From Halichondria panicea (lineage: Eukaryota > Porifera > Demospongiae > Suberitida > Halichondriidae), in the NCBI RefSeq assembly GCF_963675165.1, contig NC_087385.1, positions 4,092,501 through 4,156,500 on the forward strand: DNA of 64,000 nucleotides, written 5' to 3'. Shown here one piece after another: positions 10,980-22,458 of the stretch. The stretch's first letter is position 1. The number at the start of each line of letters is the position of its first letter. The position numbers were made by a program, and so were the translations under genes. The notes beneath the pieces are model-generated. The model ran no database searches. It was not told the origin of the DNA and saw only the letters and a list, made by a program, of their open reading frames with translations.

Positions 10980-11430
10980 GTATCATTGTTGTGTTTTGTG
11001 GCTGCTTATACCAGGACCTCAAGGATCTAGGAAGCAACAAAGAAGAAGATTTTGTTTTCAATTAATTATAAGCGGAAGTGCATAATTATTTCATAAAGTT
11101 AGCTTATCTATATAAAGTCACTGAGAAGAAAAGACTTATTACATGCATCTATTGTTGTATTATGTGGCTTTAATACCAGGACCTCAAGAAAGAAGAAAAT
11201 TGGATCTGTAGTTCATGCAGTGTATAATTATAATATTTAAGAAGAAAAGACTTGTGTACATACATATTGTTATCTATAGTAGTGTTTTGTGGCTTACCAG
11301 GCCCTCAAGAAAAATATGATTCTGCCAGGAGGATCTGGATCTGGGGAATGAGCGCGCATGCGCATTACATCCATAGGAATAATTAAAGGGTGTGTCCAAT
11401 TTCACAAATGGCTACTGCTAGCTAGCTGTT
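10980..11430. repeat. Dispersed repeat units around ccaggccctcaag
   Basis: A unit containing ttaccaggccctcaaga, ggaggatctggatctgg and ggaataattaaagggtgtgt at 11285-11420 matches 5875-6015. Shorter relatives with accaggacctcaag occur at about 11010 and 11175. Unclassified. Confidence 0.5.
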
Positions 11431-11497
11431 TTAACAGGTATTTTCTGAGTCTTGTAGCTAACAAAAAGCTAGCGCTTTAATGCAAGGCTAACTCATA

Positions 11498-11985
11498 TGT
11501 TGAATAGAAAGTTTGTGCGGACAGATGATGCTATGAAAGAATCTGAAGAGACTGCAACAGCCTTCAATGTGAGTCAAACTAGCCATAACTCGAGAAAGAA
11601 GCTTTAGTTTGCTAATCCACGAATCAAAATCCAAGAGAACGTGGCTAGAAGCCTATAGAAGCTGTTAGTTTTCGTCGCATTGCAACCGTTGAGCAGTTAC
11701 AGCTGGAACAGACACACAGACACACACACAGTCAGCTTTACCGTATCCCTCGTGCGGCTACGCCTCGAGGCATAATGATCACGTGAACCACTTCCGTTGC
11801 CAATCCTTCCCTCCTATATCTTTGTTCAAACTAGCCATAACTCGAGAAAGAAGCTTTAGTTTGCTAATCCACGAATCAAAATCCAAGAGAACGTGGCTAG
11901 AAGCCTATAGAAGCTGTTAGCTTTCGTCGCATTGCAACCGTTGAGCAGTTACAGCTGGAACAGACACACAGTCAGCTAGCTTTAC
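11498..11985 (-). repeat. Two tandem partial copies of the GCATGCGC repeat family
   Basis: The block actagccataactcgagaaa ... gctggaacagacacacag occurs at about 11577-11740 and again at 11829-11970, almost identical. Both match the inner part of the longer family members (for example 43236-43822), in reverse orientation, including the passage before the palindromic end (cctcgaggcataatgatcacg near 11765). Confidence 0.6.
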
Positions 11986-12984
11986 CGTTAGATGGGCGTG
12001 GCCCACCTCCAAAAGGGGAGACGGGTTGCAGCAGAGATTGAAGAGAGAGGGATATGAAACTTGATGACGTGTACATACAATCCGTGTTACCCAAAATGGG
12101 CGTGGCACATTGTCTTTACTGCAATTTCTATGTAAAATCATGTAAAATACTTTGTGGGACTGTATCTCTGGACTTGCTGCTACATATAGAACAAAGTTGA
12201 TATTAAATGCAAGAGTAGACCTTTGGGAAGTGCAACAGCTCCTCAGCTAAAGCCAAGAGACAGCTTGTTCGATCACTTCAACTTTTTTGACCTCTTGTAC
12301 TTGTCCTGGAGCAAAATTTTGCAAAATTGTACACTAAAAATCGATTATACTTTCAGCATCAGAGCGATCTAGCCTTTGAGACAGGCACCAGTACATAGAA
12401 TACATAGCTAACATTAAAACTCATCACTAAACCATCTTATGAAAACCAACTTGCTTTCTGCTACAGTCCCACAAAGGCTAGTATAGCCAATAAACCAGGG
12501 AATCTGGCGTTCTGGATTTTATTGCCACCAAATATATTAAAACAATCTGTGGCTAGTCAATTATATGATCATAACTCTTCAAGTGAGTCATCCAGCTTTC
12601 CCCATGGGCCTGTTTTGTTTTATTATTTTACAAATTAAACCGCCATTTTTATAGCAACACGGAGTGCCTAAACTTTTTACTCTGTTTTACATTGAGCACA
12701 TAAGCCCACGTGATCTAATTTCATATCCCCTTCTCTTCAATCTCTGGTTGCAGCCCTATCTAGCATTCGTTCTTGCTGCAGAAAAACATGCAGCACCAAT
12801 CAGATTGCAGACTGCCTACATTACGTAAGCAGTAGTTTGCATTCAGGAATGCATATGCACCAATCAGATTGTATAACTCTTACGTAATGCATTTTTGTTG
12901 GCTTCCCAGCCCCTCCCCTCTCTGCAGCAAGCTGAGCTTTGTGGTTAGAGGCGCGGCTAATATTAATGATTTCATAGTTAGTAC
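11986..12984. other. Intergenic; inverse copy of DNA near 14.4 kb
   Basis: The passage 12749-12780 is the reverse complement of DNA around 14325-14415, but without the 46-bp insertion found there. The passage 11995-12060 also resembles 14410-14455. No gene was seen. Confidence 0.5.
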
Positions 12985-14315
12985 TAGCCTCGATCCCAGG
13001 CGGATCCGTCTCTAATTGAACGCTAGGTCGCCTCCTCGGCCTGGTATTGATTGTATCTGGGCGTGTATCTGGGCATGTGCTGTGGTTGCTGTGGTTGCTC
13101 AGGTATTCGCTAAAAAAGAGCGAATACCTGAGCAAGGTGGAGCGAATAGAACACTAATAGTGTATGTAAGCATACTTACTCCGTAAAATCACCGTTAAAT
13201 CACAAAGAACTCCGTGTCATAGGTCTATTCGTTTAGTTTGTCATAGATATAGGCTTAGCTAGCTAGAGTGTGAGGAGCTGTCTTGTGCGAAGGAAGAAGG
13301 AGCATCACTCTTGTGAAAGAACAGACCTAGGTTCTCAAGTTTCTGCTATCAGTGGCTACCTTTGATTGACTACACAATTTAATACAAGCGCTTGATTAGA
13401 CCATTGATTGCCAGATACACTTGGTAGAGTCTATCCTCAGACTCTGGCCATCGATCTCTTGTATACTATGCTCAGGGGTGTCCACAAGTGGCTGGGCCTG
13501 GGATGTATTGTCAAGGTGAGCGATATAAATCAATAATCCCCTTTCATCATTGGAAATTGTACACTATAGCCTATAGCCCAATCCTTGGTATCTGGATCAA
13601 GATATGACATTACGGCACTGGCACTGGTGTTGTGTTAGCCTCCTTCACCGGCCTTCAAGGAAGTGCGGCCTGGGATCGTGGCTAGTTTGTGTGGACCATC
13701 ACTGTGAGTTACAAAATGTATAGTGGAATGGTGAATTTAAGTTCATACTAATTTGTATACAGGAGCAAAATGGAACCTTCCCCTCCAACCCCCGTCGTAC
13801 TCCTCCTAGCTGATGGGTGTGAACTAATTGAAAGAGGATGCCCCAGTGCCACTCGTGTCCTTCCCAAGGGTCCGATCTTATAGAACTACCTGCACTAAAA
13901 CTACGGACGTGGAATGGCTCTTTCAACACTTGTGGTTGCTATCCTGACCAGTGACGTCAGGATTCTACTGTCTCTTGATGCACTGTGAACACACAATCTT
14001 TGTTATGCCACCTGAAGGCTTAGCAGGCATATCCAACGCAGTATTTATTAAGTCTTTCTGGAAGCTCTTGTTTGAGATCTTCGCTTCTAAACATCTGCAT
14101 TTATTATGGACGCAGTACTGCTGTGCACAGTATTAATTTCTAGTGTCATTATATCATTATATCGCTGTATTTTTAGCCAACTGTGATAAACTGAAGATTT
14201 TACAGTACATAGCTGATACTTACCAATTTCCGGTCACGCCCAGATACAATCAATACCAGGCCGAGGAGGCGACCTAGCGTTCAATTAGAGACGGATCGGC
14301 CTGGGATCGAGGCTA
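12985..14315. mobile_element. 1331-bp TAGCCTCG-family element with 81-bp arms
   Basis: The left arm 12985-13066 and right arm 14235-14315 are nearly perfect inverted repeats (for example ctctaattgaacgctaggtc and ttgattgtatctgggcgtg). The flanks are agttagtac at 12976-12984 and 14316-14324, an exact 9-bp duplication. The interior of about 1.2 kb has no intact gene. A smaller relative (13640-13685) lies inside it without a clean duplication. This is the largest member seen and could carry captured host DNA. Confidence 0.8.
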
Positions 14316-14345
14316 AGTTAGTACGCGATGCAGCAGAACGAATGC

Positions 14346-14391
14346 TAGCCTCGAATCCACGCCGATTAAAATACGCGTGGATTCGAGGCTA
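14346..14391. mobile_element. 46-bp TAGCCTCG-family element with empty site
   Basis: Forty-six bases, tagcctcgaatccacgccga to cgtggattcgaggcta, an imperfect palindrome. The 9-bp duplication aacgaatgc lies at 14337-14345 and 14392-14400. The inverse copy at 12763-12771 carries a single gcattcgtt with the same outer flanks, so the insertion is proven by comparison within the window. Confidence 0.88.
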
Positions 14392-14543
14392 AACGAATGC
14401 TAGATAGGGCTGCAACCTGTCTCCCCTTTTGGAGGCAGGCCACGCCCATCTACTTTACCGTATCCCTCCTGCGGCTACGCCTCGAGGCATTAAAAGTTAT
14501 ATACTCTTGCTTTGCTGACTTGTAACACCGGACTAGCTGTGTC

Positions 14544-14614
14544 TAGACTCGCAAGCTAGCCGTCAGTGTTGCAGGTGAACTGTTCGCCTGCAACAGTGAC
14601 GGCTTGCGAGTCTA
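14544..14614. mobile_element. 71-bp palindromic element, second subfamily (TAGACTCG)
   Basis: Termini tagactcgcaagc / gcttgcgagtcta with a palindromic core (gttgcaggtgaac / gttcgcctgcaac). Exact 9-bp duplication agctgtgtc at 14535-14543 and 14615-14623. The termini differ from the TAGCCTCG family, but the size, the palindromic form, the TAG...CTA ends and the duplication length are the same. Confidence 0.82.
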
Positions 14615-15189
14615 AGCTGTGTCTGTTGTCTGGCTGGACCAAGATGAGCTAGACTATAGGGTAGATCAGCAGTGCTGTATGCAGCTTACATTGTACTGGC
14701 TGGCAAGAATCTATGCACTGATAACTCGCCAGAATAGAGGGGATCGCTGGGGATCGGGTTGGTTAATGAATACTTTTTTTTATTTTTTTATATTCAAAGT
14801 AGCCAGAGAGATACATAAATGTTGCCTCTTCAGTCTCCAATGATCGTGCAACACCAGCTAGAAGTTTACATAGAAAATCCTTGTCAATTTCTGTGCCAGC
14901 TCAGCAAAAAAAGTGGTGCACGTGATCGTGTCCAACCTCCTCTGCCAAGCGCTCTATCAAGCAACTTTATTTGGTCATAGATTGAAGAGTTATTATGCAA
15001 AACGTTCGCTTTCTCCAACTGTTCAGAGGATACCCTGGGCAACTGTGTGGACCCTTGGAACAAGAATGAAAAAAGCAAGACTGAGTGTAACAGTACACTG
15101 GAAATGATACACGCTGTCATAATTATAGACCTACCCAAGAGACATTCAAAAGCAACCATGAGTTGTGGTTTTATTTTACGCTTGGTTGC

Positions 15190-15645
15190 GCATGCGCAGC
15201 GAGGTATACGGTAATTTTGTAACTGTTTGTGTGTCTGTGTGTAGAGTGTCTGATAAATGATGCAAGTAAAAGTTTCTATATAGGCTTTATAGTGACGTTT
15301 TTTGGTATAGCAATTTGTAAAATAATGCTTCGTTCTCGAGTTATAAGCTAGGTTTGCTTACTTGCATTGCAGCCTTTTCAGAATAGTGCATAGCAAAACT
15401 TGTCTATAGAATTAGCCACTAGAACGCTAGCATTCTAGTGGGTAACATGTATTGGTAGCTGCAAGAGTGAGAAAAGCTGCAAAGCTGCAAAGCTGCACTT
15501 GGCTGTTCATACAGCCATTAATTTTAACTTTTGGTTTCCTTTTTAGCAACAATCATAGTTGATCATTTCCCACTTTCTGCACCAATTGTAAATTGTAGCT
15601 TCATGTTTGGTACCTCTACCGAGGCATCAGCACCCGCGGTGTTTA
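15190..15645 (+). repeat. GCATGCGC-family repeat inside copy A
   Basis: Starts tgcgcatgcgcagcgaggta and ends near ggcatcagcacccgcggtgt; inner sequence as in 50446-51075. It lies directly upstream of the LAMP-like exon and ends close to its polypyrimidine/CA tract. Confidence 0.6.
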
Positions 15646-15687
15646 GTTTCTACATACCTAACCCCCCCCCACACACACACACTACAG

Positions 15688-15821
15688 GAAAGCTATGTAT
15701 TGACGGCTACATTGCCTTGCAAGAGCTCATTGTACCCATTGTAGTGGGAGGAATCCTGGCTATCCTACTGGTGCTGATATTTGTGGCCTATATCGTAGAC
15801 TATATATCCGTAAAAGTATGA
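15688..15821 (+). CDS. LAMP-like last exon (membrane segment), copy A
   Basis: After a good acceptor (cacactacag) an open frame runs to a stop at 15819-15821. It encodes a short luminal piece and a strong membrane helix (LIVPIVVGGILAILLVLIF) followed by a brief cytosolic tail. The VPIVVGG...AY pattern resembles the C-terminal membrane segment of lysosome-associated membrane proteins. The tail lacks the usual GYxx-phi sorting signal. I see no upstream luminal exons on the plus strand, so this may be an orphan exon from a partial duplication. The match rests on one helix and is not secure. Confidence 0.35.
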
Positions 15822-16863
15822 ACGATTAAGCGAAACGACATACTGTTATTTTAAAGGATGTGGCAGTGTTTATATCACAATTCACATCTTCGAGCACTTT
15901 ATTCTATTGTGTGTTTAATCTATTGTGTGATCACAACCACTATAGTTATGATTGTATCAACCGTGTTCAATGTTGAAAGGGGACGCACATTATTCAATTA
16001 TACACCACTCCCATCTATATAATTATGTTGAGTCAGTGTTGTCAATAGTATCATCAAGAGTCCATAATAAATGGGACTCTAGCTGTATCTGCTTACACAA
16101 GCTTACCAGTAATCCATAAACTAACATTCATTAAAGTTCACCCACGTAATTAATACCTCACTTTTATGTTCAATACAAATGTAGTCAAAGTGATACAGGC
16201 TGGGGTCCCCCAGGCCCCCTTTGTGGCTGCATGGTTTTCCTGAAAAAATTCTACTGTGTAAGTGCTTAGTTTTGAGCCAAATAACCTTATCAGGATTTTT
16301 ACAGCATAACTGTTACTGTCACGAAAAGGGTAAATTCACCTGCATGGTTATAATTATAATCTACAGTTGCAATTAATTATGGGTACATGTGAGTCATTAT
16401 CAGTGTGACAAGTTTGTGTGTACATTTATATAAATAATAATTATACCCTTAATTCATGAATTTAACTCTATTGCGCAGCCTGAGAACCGTTTAAATTTTA
16501 GAATTTTAGACTTGAAAGTGTTTATAATGTCAGAATGTCAATCATGGATTAATTTTATGCCACAATCAGAATATATCAGTACATAATTATTATGCTTATT
16601 TTAGTTATTCTCACAACTCTTCATATTCACACTTTTCATAAATTCTAACATTTTAGTTTGTCAAATTGTTTTGGCCTCCGCTTAACATGATGTAGTCTTC
16701 AACTAGCTTGACGTATTAGTCTGACTTTGTAAAATTATAGCCTATAACAATACAGGATTAAACTCAACACATAATTGTGGCTTGCAGAAGCTTATATACT
16801 GCATGCTTACAAAAATTCATGAACATGAATTGCTGTAGAGTTCTGTATACATGTAGTTTGTGG

Positions 16864-18460
16864 CTAATAATTATAATCGAGTCCAACTCGGTATTTCTTG
16901 CCGGAATTATTGTCCCACCAACTCTTTCCATCTTCAGACTCCAAACACAAAGCAAAGTCAGTGCAGCCAGGGTTAAAGTACGGTAGGTCAAATGCGTATC
17001 TATTCGTTTGCTCTCCTTTGTAATTAGTCCTAATCAAGGTGGCTGAAATGTCTGCGCATGATTTCCATTCATCAAGTGTATAATGAACAAACAACTTTTT
17101 TGCTAGTACAGAGTCAGACACCCGTACGAATCCCGTGAACTCATTTCCACATCCATACAAGCAGTATTCTAGAGATATCTTTTTTCTGTGAACGCGGGAT
17201 GCAAAGCAACCTTCACGAAAGAGTGGATGATCAAACTGAAAGATAGTAGGACTTGAGAATTTGGTATCGATAACGATGTACAGAGGTTCTCGTTTGGTAA
17301 CACCCCCTTGGAATCTGTCCATATGATCTGCCAGGTCCTACATAAATGAGAGACACACTACTCAATATTTTTTCTATACCATCTTTTGTAACTTACTGGA
17401 TCATTCTGAATGCATAACATGTCTGAAACAGAGAGTTTCAATGGTTCGTCTTGCTCGGTGTTGCAAGGCAAGGAAGCATCGACAATCTCACAATGATCAG
17501 GCAAAGGCCGGCTGGTAACCTCTTGATTCTCTATGAACTTCTCGAGTTTTTCCAAGAGCTCAGCAGAAGGTATTCTAGGGATCACAACAGGTTCACTTGC
17601 TACACTCAGCATAACAGTGTCTTCATTGGTCTGAGATTCCGCAGGGAAAATTGCAATAAAGGGAAAGGTTAAAGCAATAACATCCAGGTCTTACTTGTAG
17701 ATATTCTTGATCTACTGTATTTGTGTGAGTGGAGGTATCAGGAGAGCATCTATCTGGTCCAGTGGTCCTTGTTGAACTAACAGTGGCTGCCACAGTGGTT
17801 GAGGTCTCACCATGAGCTGGCCCGATACTGGTCCTTGCTGAGGTAAAATGACTGGTGGTAGCAATCGCCGCTATTATAATAGTGGTGGGAGTGGGAGTTT
17901 CACTGTCAGCTGGTCCGATACTGGTCCCTGCTGAGGTGGAGTGACTGGTGGCAACTGCAGTGGTGGTCTCACTATCAACTGGCCCGATACTGGTCCCTGT
18001 TGAGGTAGAGTGATTGGTGGTAGCAACCACAGTGATGGGAGTGGAGGTCTCACTATCAACTGGCCCGATACTGGTCCCTGTTGAGGTAGAGTAATTGGTG
18101 GCAGCAACCACAGTGATGGGAGTGGAGGTCTCATTGATTGGCCTCTCAGCTCGATTTTTTGCAGACCTTGACATTACTTTTTGCTTGAGCTTTTCCTATA
18201 ATTTCACAAGGATAAAAAAAGTTATAGCTATAGGTCTAACACTATAAATTATAATCTCCTGATACTGTATACAGAAATGGCTAGTATATCTACTTATAAT
18301 GGTGTCAATGAATGATCACCTTCATTTTGGAATGTTTAGGATTTGTATCAGTTTGATTGTCATCAATGGGGATGACTTGAGTTGAGCAACCTCTACAGAA
18401 GATGATCTTGGTAACAGTCTTGATGACCTTCTTGAACCTTCGACGTATTCTTTTCCCCAT
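16864..18460 (-). CDS. PPP1R3: PPP1R3-like glycogen-targeting subunit, CBM21, copy A
   Basis: Four exons read right to left: 18460-18320, 18195-17695, 17630-17397, 17337-16864, phase 0 throughout, 449 residues. The start is the Met of MGKRIRRRF; an upstream extension has no ATG. Residues about 1-47 are basic and contain TVTKIIFCRG; KIIF fits the PP1-docking RVxF consensus. Residues about 55-210 are Thr/Ser-rich repeats of roughly 27 residues (STSTGTSIGPVDSE). The last exon is a CBM21 starch/glycogen-binding domain: FVRVSDSV, VHYTLDEWKS, YAFDLPYF, FALCLES and WWDNNSGKKYRV. Such proteins bring protein phosphatase 1 to glycogen, where it activates glycogen synthase. The fold and motifs are seen; the function is inferred from the family. 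Copy B at 20607-22311 is a near-identical paralogue. Confidence 0.85.
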
Positions 18461-18857
18461 CTTCTTCTTGACAATACTTGCATGAATAAATGAAATTCTC
18501 TGCACGCTAGACTAATTGTTGCTATCGGAGACCACACAGGCAAACGCATGCGCGATGGATTCAAGTAGCACGTGATGTGTATCGTAACTCCACGCACATT
18601 GAGGGTGAATTATTCAAGCAACTTTATTTGGGCACAGATTGAAGAGTTATTGTGAGAAATGCAAAGCGTTCGCTTTTACCATCTGTTCAGAGGATACCCT
18701 GGGCAACTGTGTGGATCCTTGTTCCAAGAATGAAAAAAACAAGACTGAGGGTAACAGTACACTGGAAATGATGCACGCTGTCATAATTATAGTATATGAT
18801 ATACCCAGGAGACATTCAGCAAACAGTGAGGTGTTGTTTTATTTTATGCTTGGTTGT

Positions 18858-19300
18858 GCATGCGCAGCGAGGTATACGGTAGTGTGTTTGTGTAGAGTGT
18901 CTGATAAATGATGCAAGTAAGAGTTTCTATAGGCTTTAGTGACGTTTTCTTTTATAGCAATTTGTCAAATAATACTTCGTTCTCAAGTTATAAGCTAGGT
19001 TTGCTTACTTGCATTGCAGCCTTTTCAGAATAGTGCGTAGCAAAACTTGGCTATAGAGTGTTGCTACTCTACTTAGTAATTAGCCAGTAGAGCGCTAGCT
19101 ACATTGTGGCTAGTGTTCTAGTGGGAAACATGTATTGGTAGCTGCAAGAGTGAGAAAAGAGCTGCAAAGCTGCACTTGGCTGTTCATGCAGCCATTAATT
19201 TGGTTTCCTTTTTAGCAACGATCATGGTTGATCATTTCCCACCATTGTATAGCTTCATGTTTGGTACACCTCCATCGAGGCCGCAGTGCTTTTATATTAG
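18858..19300 (+). repeat. GCATGCGC-family repeat inside copy B
   Basis: Counterpart of 15190-15645 at the same position relative to the LAMP-like exon. It shares tgcgcatgcgcagcgaggta... through the inner passage, with a shortened right end. Confidence 0.55.
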
Positions 19301-19345
19301 TTTCTACATACCTACCCCCCCCCCCACACACACACACTACAGGAA

Positions 19346-19480
19346 AGCTATGTATTGAGGACTACATTGCCTTGCAAGAGCTCATAGTACCCATTGTAGT
19401 GGGAGGAATCCTGGCTATCTACTGGTACTGATATTTGTGGCCTATATCATATAGCCTATATCCGTAAAAGTATGAACGAT
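19346..19480 (+). pseudogene. LAMP-like exon, copy B, frameshifted
   Basis: Homologous to 15688-15821, with the same acceptor context, but one base is missing in the membrane segment (ctggctatctactgg here against ctggctatcctactgg in copy A). The frame stops in the middle of the helix. If the exon ever had a function, this copy has lost it. Confidence 0.45.
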
Positions 19481-20606
19481 TAAGCGAAACGACATACTAT
19501 CTTTTGTGTTATTTTTAAAGGATGTGGCAGTGTTTATTATCACAATTCACATCTTCGAGCACTTTATTCTATTGTGTGATCACAACCACTATGATTGTAT
19601 CAACTGTGTTCAATGTTGAAAGGGGACGCACATTATACACCACTCCCATCTATATAATTATGTGGAGTCAGTGTTGTCAATAGTATCATCAAGAGACCAT
19701 AATAAAATAACGGAACTCTTAATTATTGCAAGGTTATTGTTATGCATGGTCAATATTCACTAATATGCACACGTAAAAAAAGCCTAGTAATTATAGTTAG
19801 CTGTATCTGCTTACACAAGCTTACCAGTAATCACATTCATTAAAGTTTACCCACGTAATTAATACCTCACCTTTATGTTCAATGCAAATTCAAATGCAGC
19901 CAAAGTGATACAGGGCGGGCCCCCCACAGGCCCCCTTTGTGGCTGGTTTTCCTGAAAAAATTCTACTGTGTAAGTGCTTAGTTTTGAGCCAAATAACCTT
20001 ATCAGGACTTTACAGCATCTAACAGTGTTACTGTCACGAAAAGAGTAGATTCACCTGCATGGTTATAGTCATTATGAGTGTGGCAAGTTTGTGTGTACAT
20101 TATTTATATAAATAATACCCTTAAGTCATGAATTTAACTCTATTGCGTAGCCGGAACTTTATAATTTAGACTTAGTGCCAGAAAATGTCAATTGGATTAT
20201 TAATTTATGCCACAATCAGTACATAGTTATTCTCACAACTCTTCATATTCACACTCTTTATAAATTCTAACATTTTAGTTTGTCGAATTGTTTTGGCCTC
20301 CGCCCTCTTCGTTTTAATTAAAACTCCATCTGGCTCTATAATTATAATATTTATAGCTACTATACTCCTGCAATGTTGCTTATAATTATTATGCTCTTAT
20401 ATTAATTTTGTTAACATGATGTAGTCTTCAACTAGCTTGACATATATATTATTAGTCTGACTTTGTAAAATTATAGCATAATAATACAGGATTGAATTCA
20501 ACACATATAATTGTGGCTTGCAGAAGCTTATACACTGCATGCTTACAAAAATTTGTGAATATGAATTGCTGTATTAATAAGAGTTCTGTATACATGTAGT
20601 TTGTGG

Positions 20607-22311
20607 CTAATAATTATAATCGAGTCCAACTCGATAGTTCTTGCCGGAATTATTGTCCCACCAACTCTTTCCATCTTCAGACTCCAAACACAAGGCAAAG
20701 TCAGTGCAGCCAGGGTTAAAGTACGGTAGGTCAAATGCGTATCTATTCGTTTGCTCTCCTTTGTAATTAGTCCTAATCAAGGTGGCTGAAATGTCTGCGC
20801 ATGATTTCCACTCATCAAGTGTGTAATGAACAATCAACTTTTTTGCTGGTACAGAGTCAGACACCCGTACGAATCCCGTGAACTCATTTCCACATCCATA
20901 CAAGCAGTATTCTAGAGATATCTTTTTTCTGTGAACGCGGGATGCAAAGCAACCTTCACGAAAGAGTGGATGATCAAACTGGAAGATTGTAGGACTTGAG
21001 AGTTTGGTATCGATAACGATGTACAGAGGTTCTCGTTTGGTAACACCCCCTTGGAATCTCTCCATGTGATCCGCCAGGTCCTACATAAATGAGAGACACA
21101 CTACTCAATACTTTTCTATATACCATCTTTTGTAACTTACTGGATCATTCTGAATGCATAACATGTCTGAAACAGAGAGTTTCAATGGTTCGTCTTGCTC
21201 AGTGTCGCAAGGCAAGGAAGCATCGACAATCTTACAATGATCAGGCAAAGGCCGGCTGGTAACCTCTTGATTCTCTATGAACTTCTCGAGTTTTTCCAAG
21301 AGCTCAGCAGAAGGTATTCTAGGGATCACAACAGGTTCACTTGCTACACTCAGCATAACAGTGTCTTCATTGGTCTGAGATTCCGCAGGGAAAATTGCAA
21401 TAAAGGGAAAGTACAGTTAAGCAATAATTATATAATATCCAGGTCTCACCTGTAGATATTCTTGATCTACTGTATTTGTGTGAGTGAAGGCATCAGGAGA
21501 GCATCTATCTGGCCCAGTGGTCCTTGCTAAACTAACAGTGGCTGCCACAGTGGTTGAGGTCTCACCATGAGCTGGCCCGATACTGGTCCTTGCTGAGGTA
21601 AAATGACTGGTGGTAGCAATCGCCGCTATTATAATAGTGGTGGGAGTGGGAGTTTCACTATCAGCTGGTCCGATACTGGTCCCTGCCGAGGTGGAGTGAT
21701 TGGTGGTAACAACTGCAGTGGTGGTCTCACTATCAACTGGCCCGATACTGGTCCCTGCTGAGGTGGAGTGACTGGTGGTAGCAACTGCAGTGATTGGAGT
21801 GGAGGTCTCACTATCAACTGGCTTGATACTGGTCCCTGTTGAGGTAGAGTGATTGGTGGTAGCAACCACAGTGATGGGAGTGAAGGTATCACTATCAACT
21901 GGCCCGATACTGGTCCCTGTTGAGGTAGAGTGATTGGTGGCAGCAACCACAGTGATAGGAGTGGAGGTCTCATTGATTGGCTTCTCAGCTCGATTTTTTG
22001 CAGATCTTGACATTACTTTTTGCTTGAGCTTTTCCTACAATTTCACAAGGATGTAAAAATGTTACAGCTAACACTATAAATTATAATCTCCCGATACTGT
22101 ATACAGTAATGACTAGTATATCTACTTATAATGGTGTCAATAAAATAATGATCACCTTCATTTTGGAATGTTTAGGATTTGTATCACGGATACTACTATC
22201 AGTTTGATTGTCATCAATGGGGATGACTTGAGTTGAGCAACCTCTACATAAGATGATCTTGGTAACAGTCTTGATGACCTTCTTGAACCTTCTACGTATT
22301 CTCTTCCCCAT
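20607..22311 (-). CDS. PPP1R3: PPP1R3-like glycogen-targeting subunit, CBM21, copy B
   Basis: Exons 22311-22156, 22034-21450, 21374-21141, 21080-20607; all phase 0; 482 residues. The architecture is as in copy A: basic N-terminus, Thr/Ser repeats, acidic linker and C-terminal CBM21 (VHYTLDEWKS ... WWDNNSGKNYRV). It differs from copy A by five extra residues in exon 1 (SSIRD after QTD), one additional 27-residue Thr/Ser unit in exon 2, and scattered substitutions. The docking-like KIIF of copy A is KIIL here (TTC to TTA), which would be expected to weaken PP1 binding if that site is used. Both genes are intact. There is no clear alternative RVxF motif in either copy. Confidence 0.85.
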
Positions 22312-22458
22312 CTTCTTGACAATACTTGCATGAATAAATGAAATTCTCTGTACGATGGATTTAATTGTTGCTATCGGAGACCGCGCACAGGCAAACGCTA
22401 GACATAGCATATGTGATGGATCACGTGGATGCGCATCGCGTGAGCGAAGTTGTATAGC

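Larger units (their letters stand above)
14957..18612. repeat. Tandem segmental duplication, copy A
   Basis: Begins tcaagcaactttatttgg, as does copy B at 18613. Both copies hold, in the same order, a GCATGCGC repeat (15190-15645), a LAMP-like exon, the dispersed segment and a PPP1R3-like gene on the minus strand. The repeat insertion is at the same place in both, so it predates the duplication. Confidence 0.85.
18613..22430. repeat. Tandem segmental duplication, copy B
   Basis: Direct repeat of copy A, about 3.8 kb, highly similar with small insertions and deletions (for example extra bases at 19720-19800 and 20300-20400). The right edge is near 22430, where homology to 18500-18612 fades. 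Confidence 0.82.

Noticed and set aside
13690-13930. Plus-strand string resembling the start of a DJ-1/PfpI domain (VVLLLADGCELIE)
   Set aside because: Only about a dozen residues fit. The frame ends shortly afterwards, and no further conserved block (such as the nucleophile elbow) was found in any frame nearby.
14884-15159. 91-residue minus-strand ORF with a hydrophobic start
   Set aside because: Lies across the edge of the segmental duplication; the counterpart in copy B is not open in the same frame.
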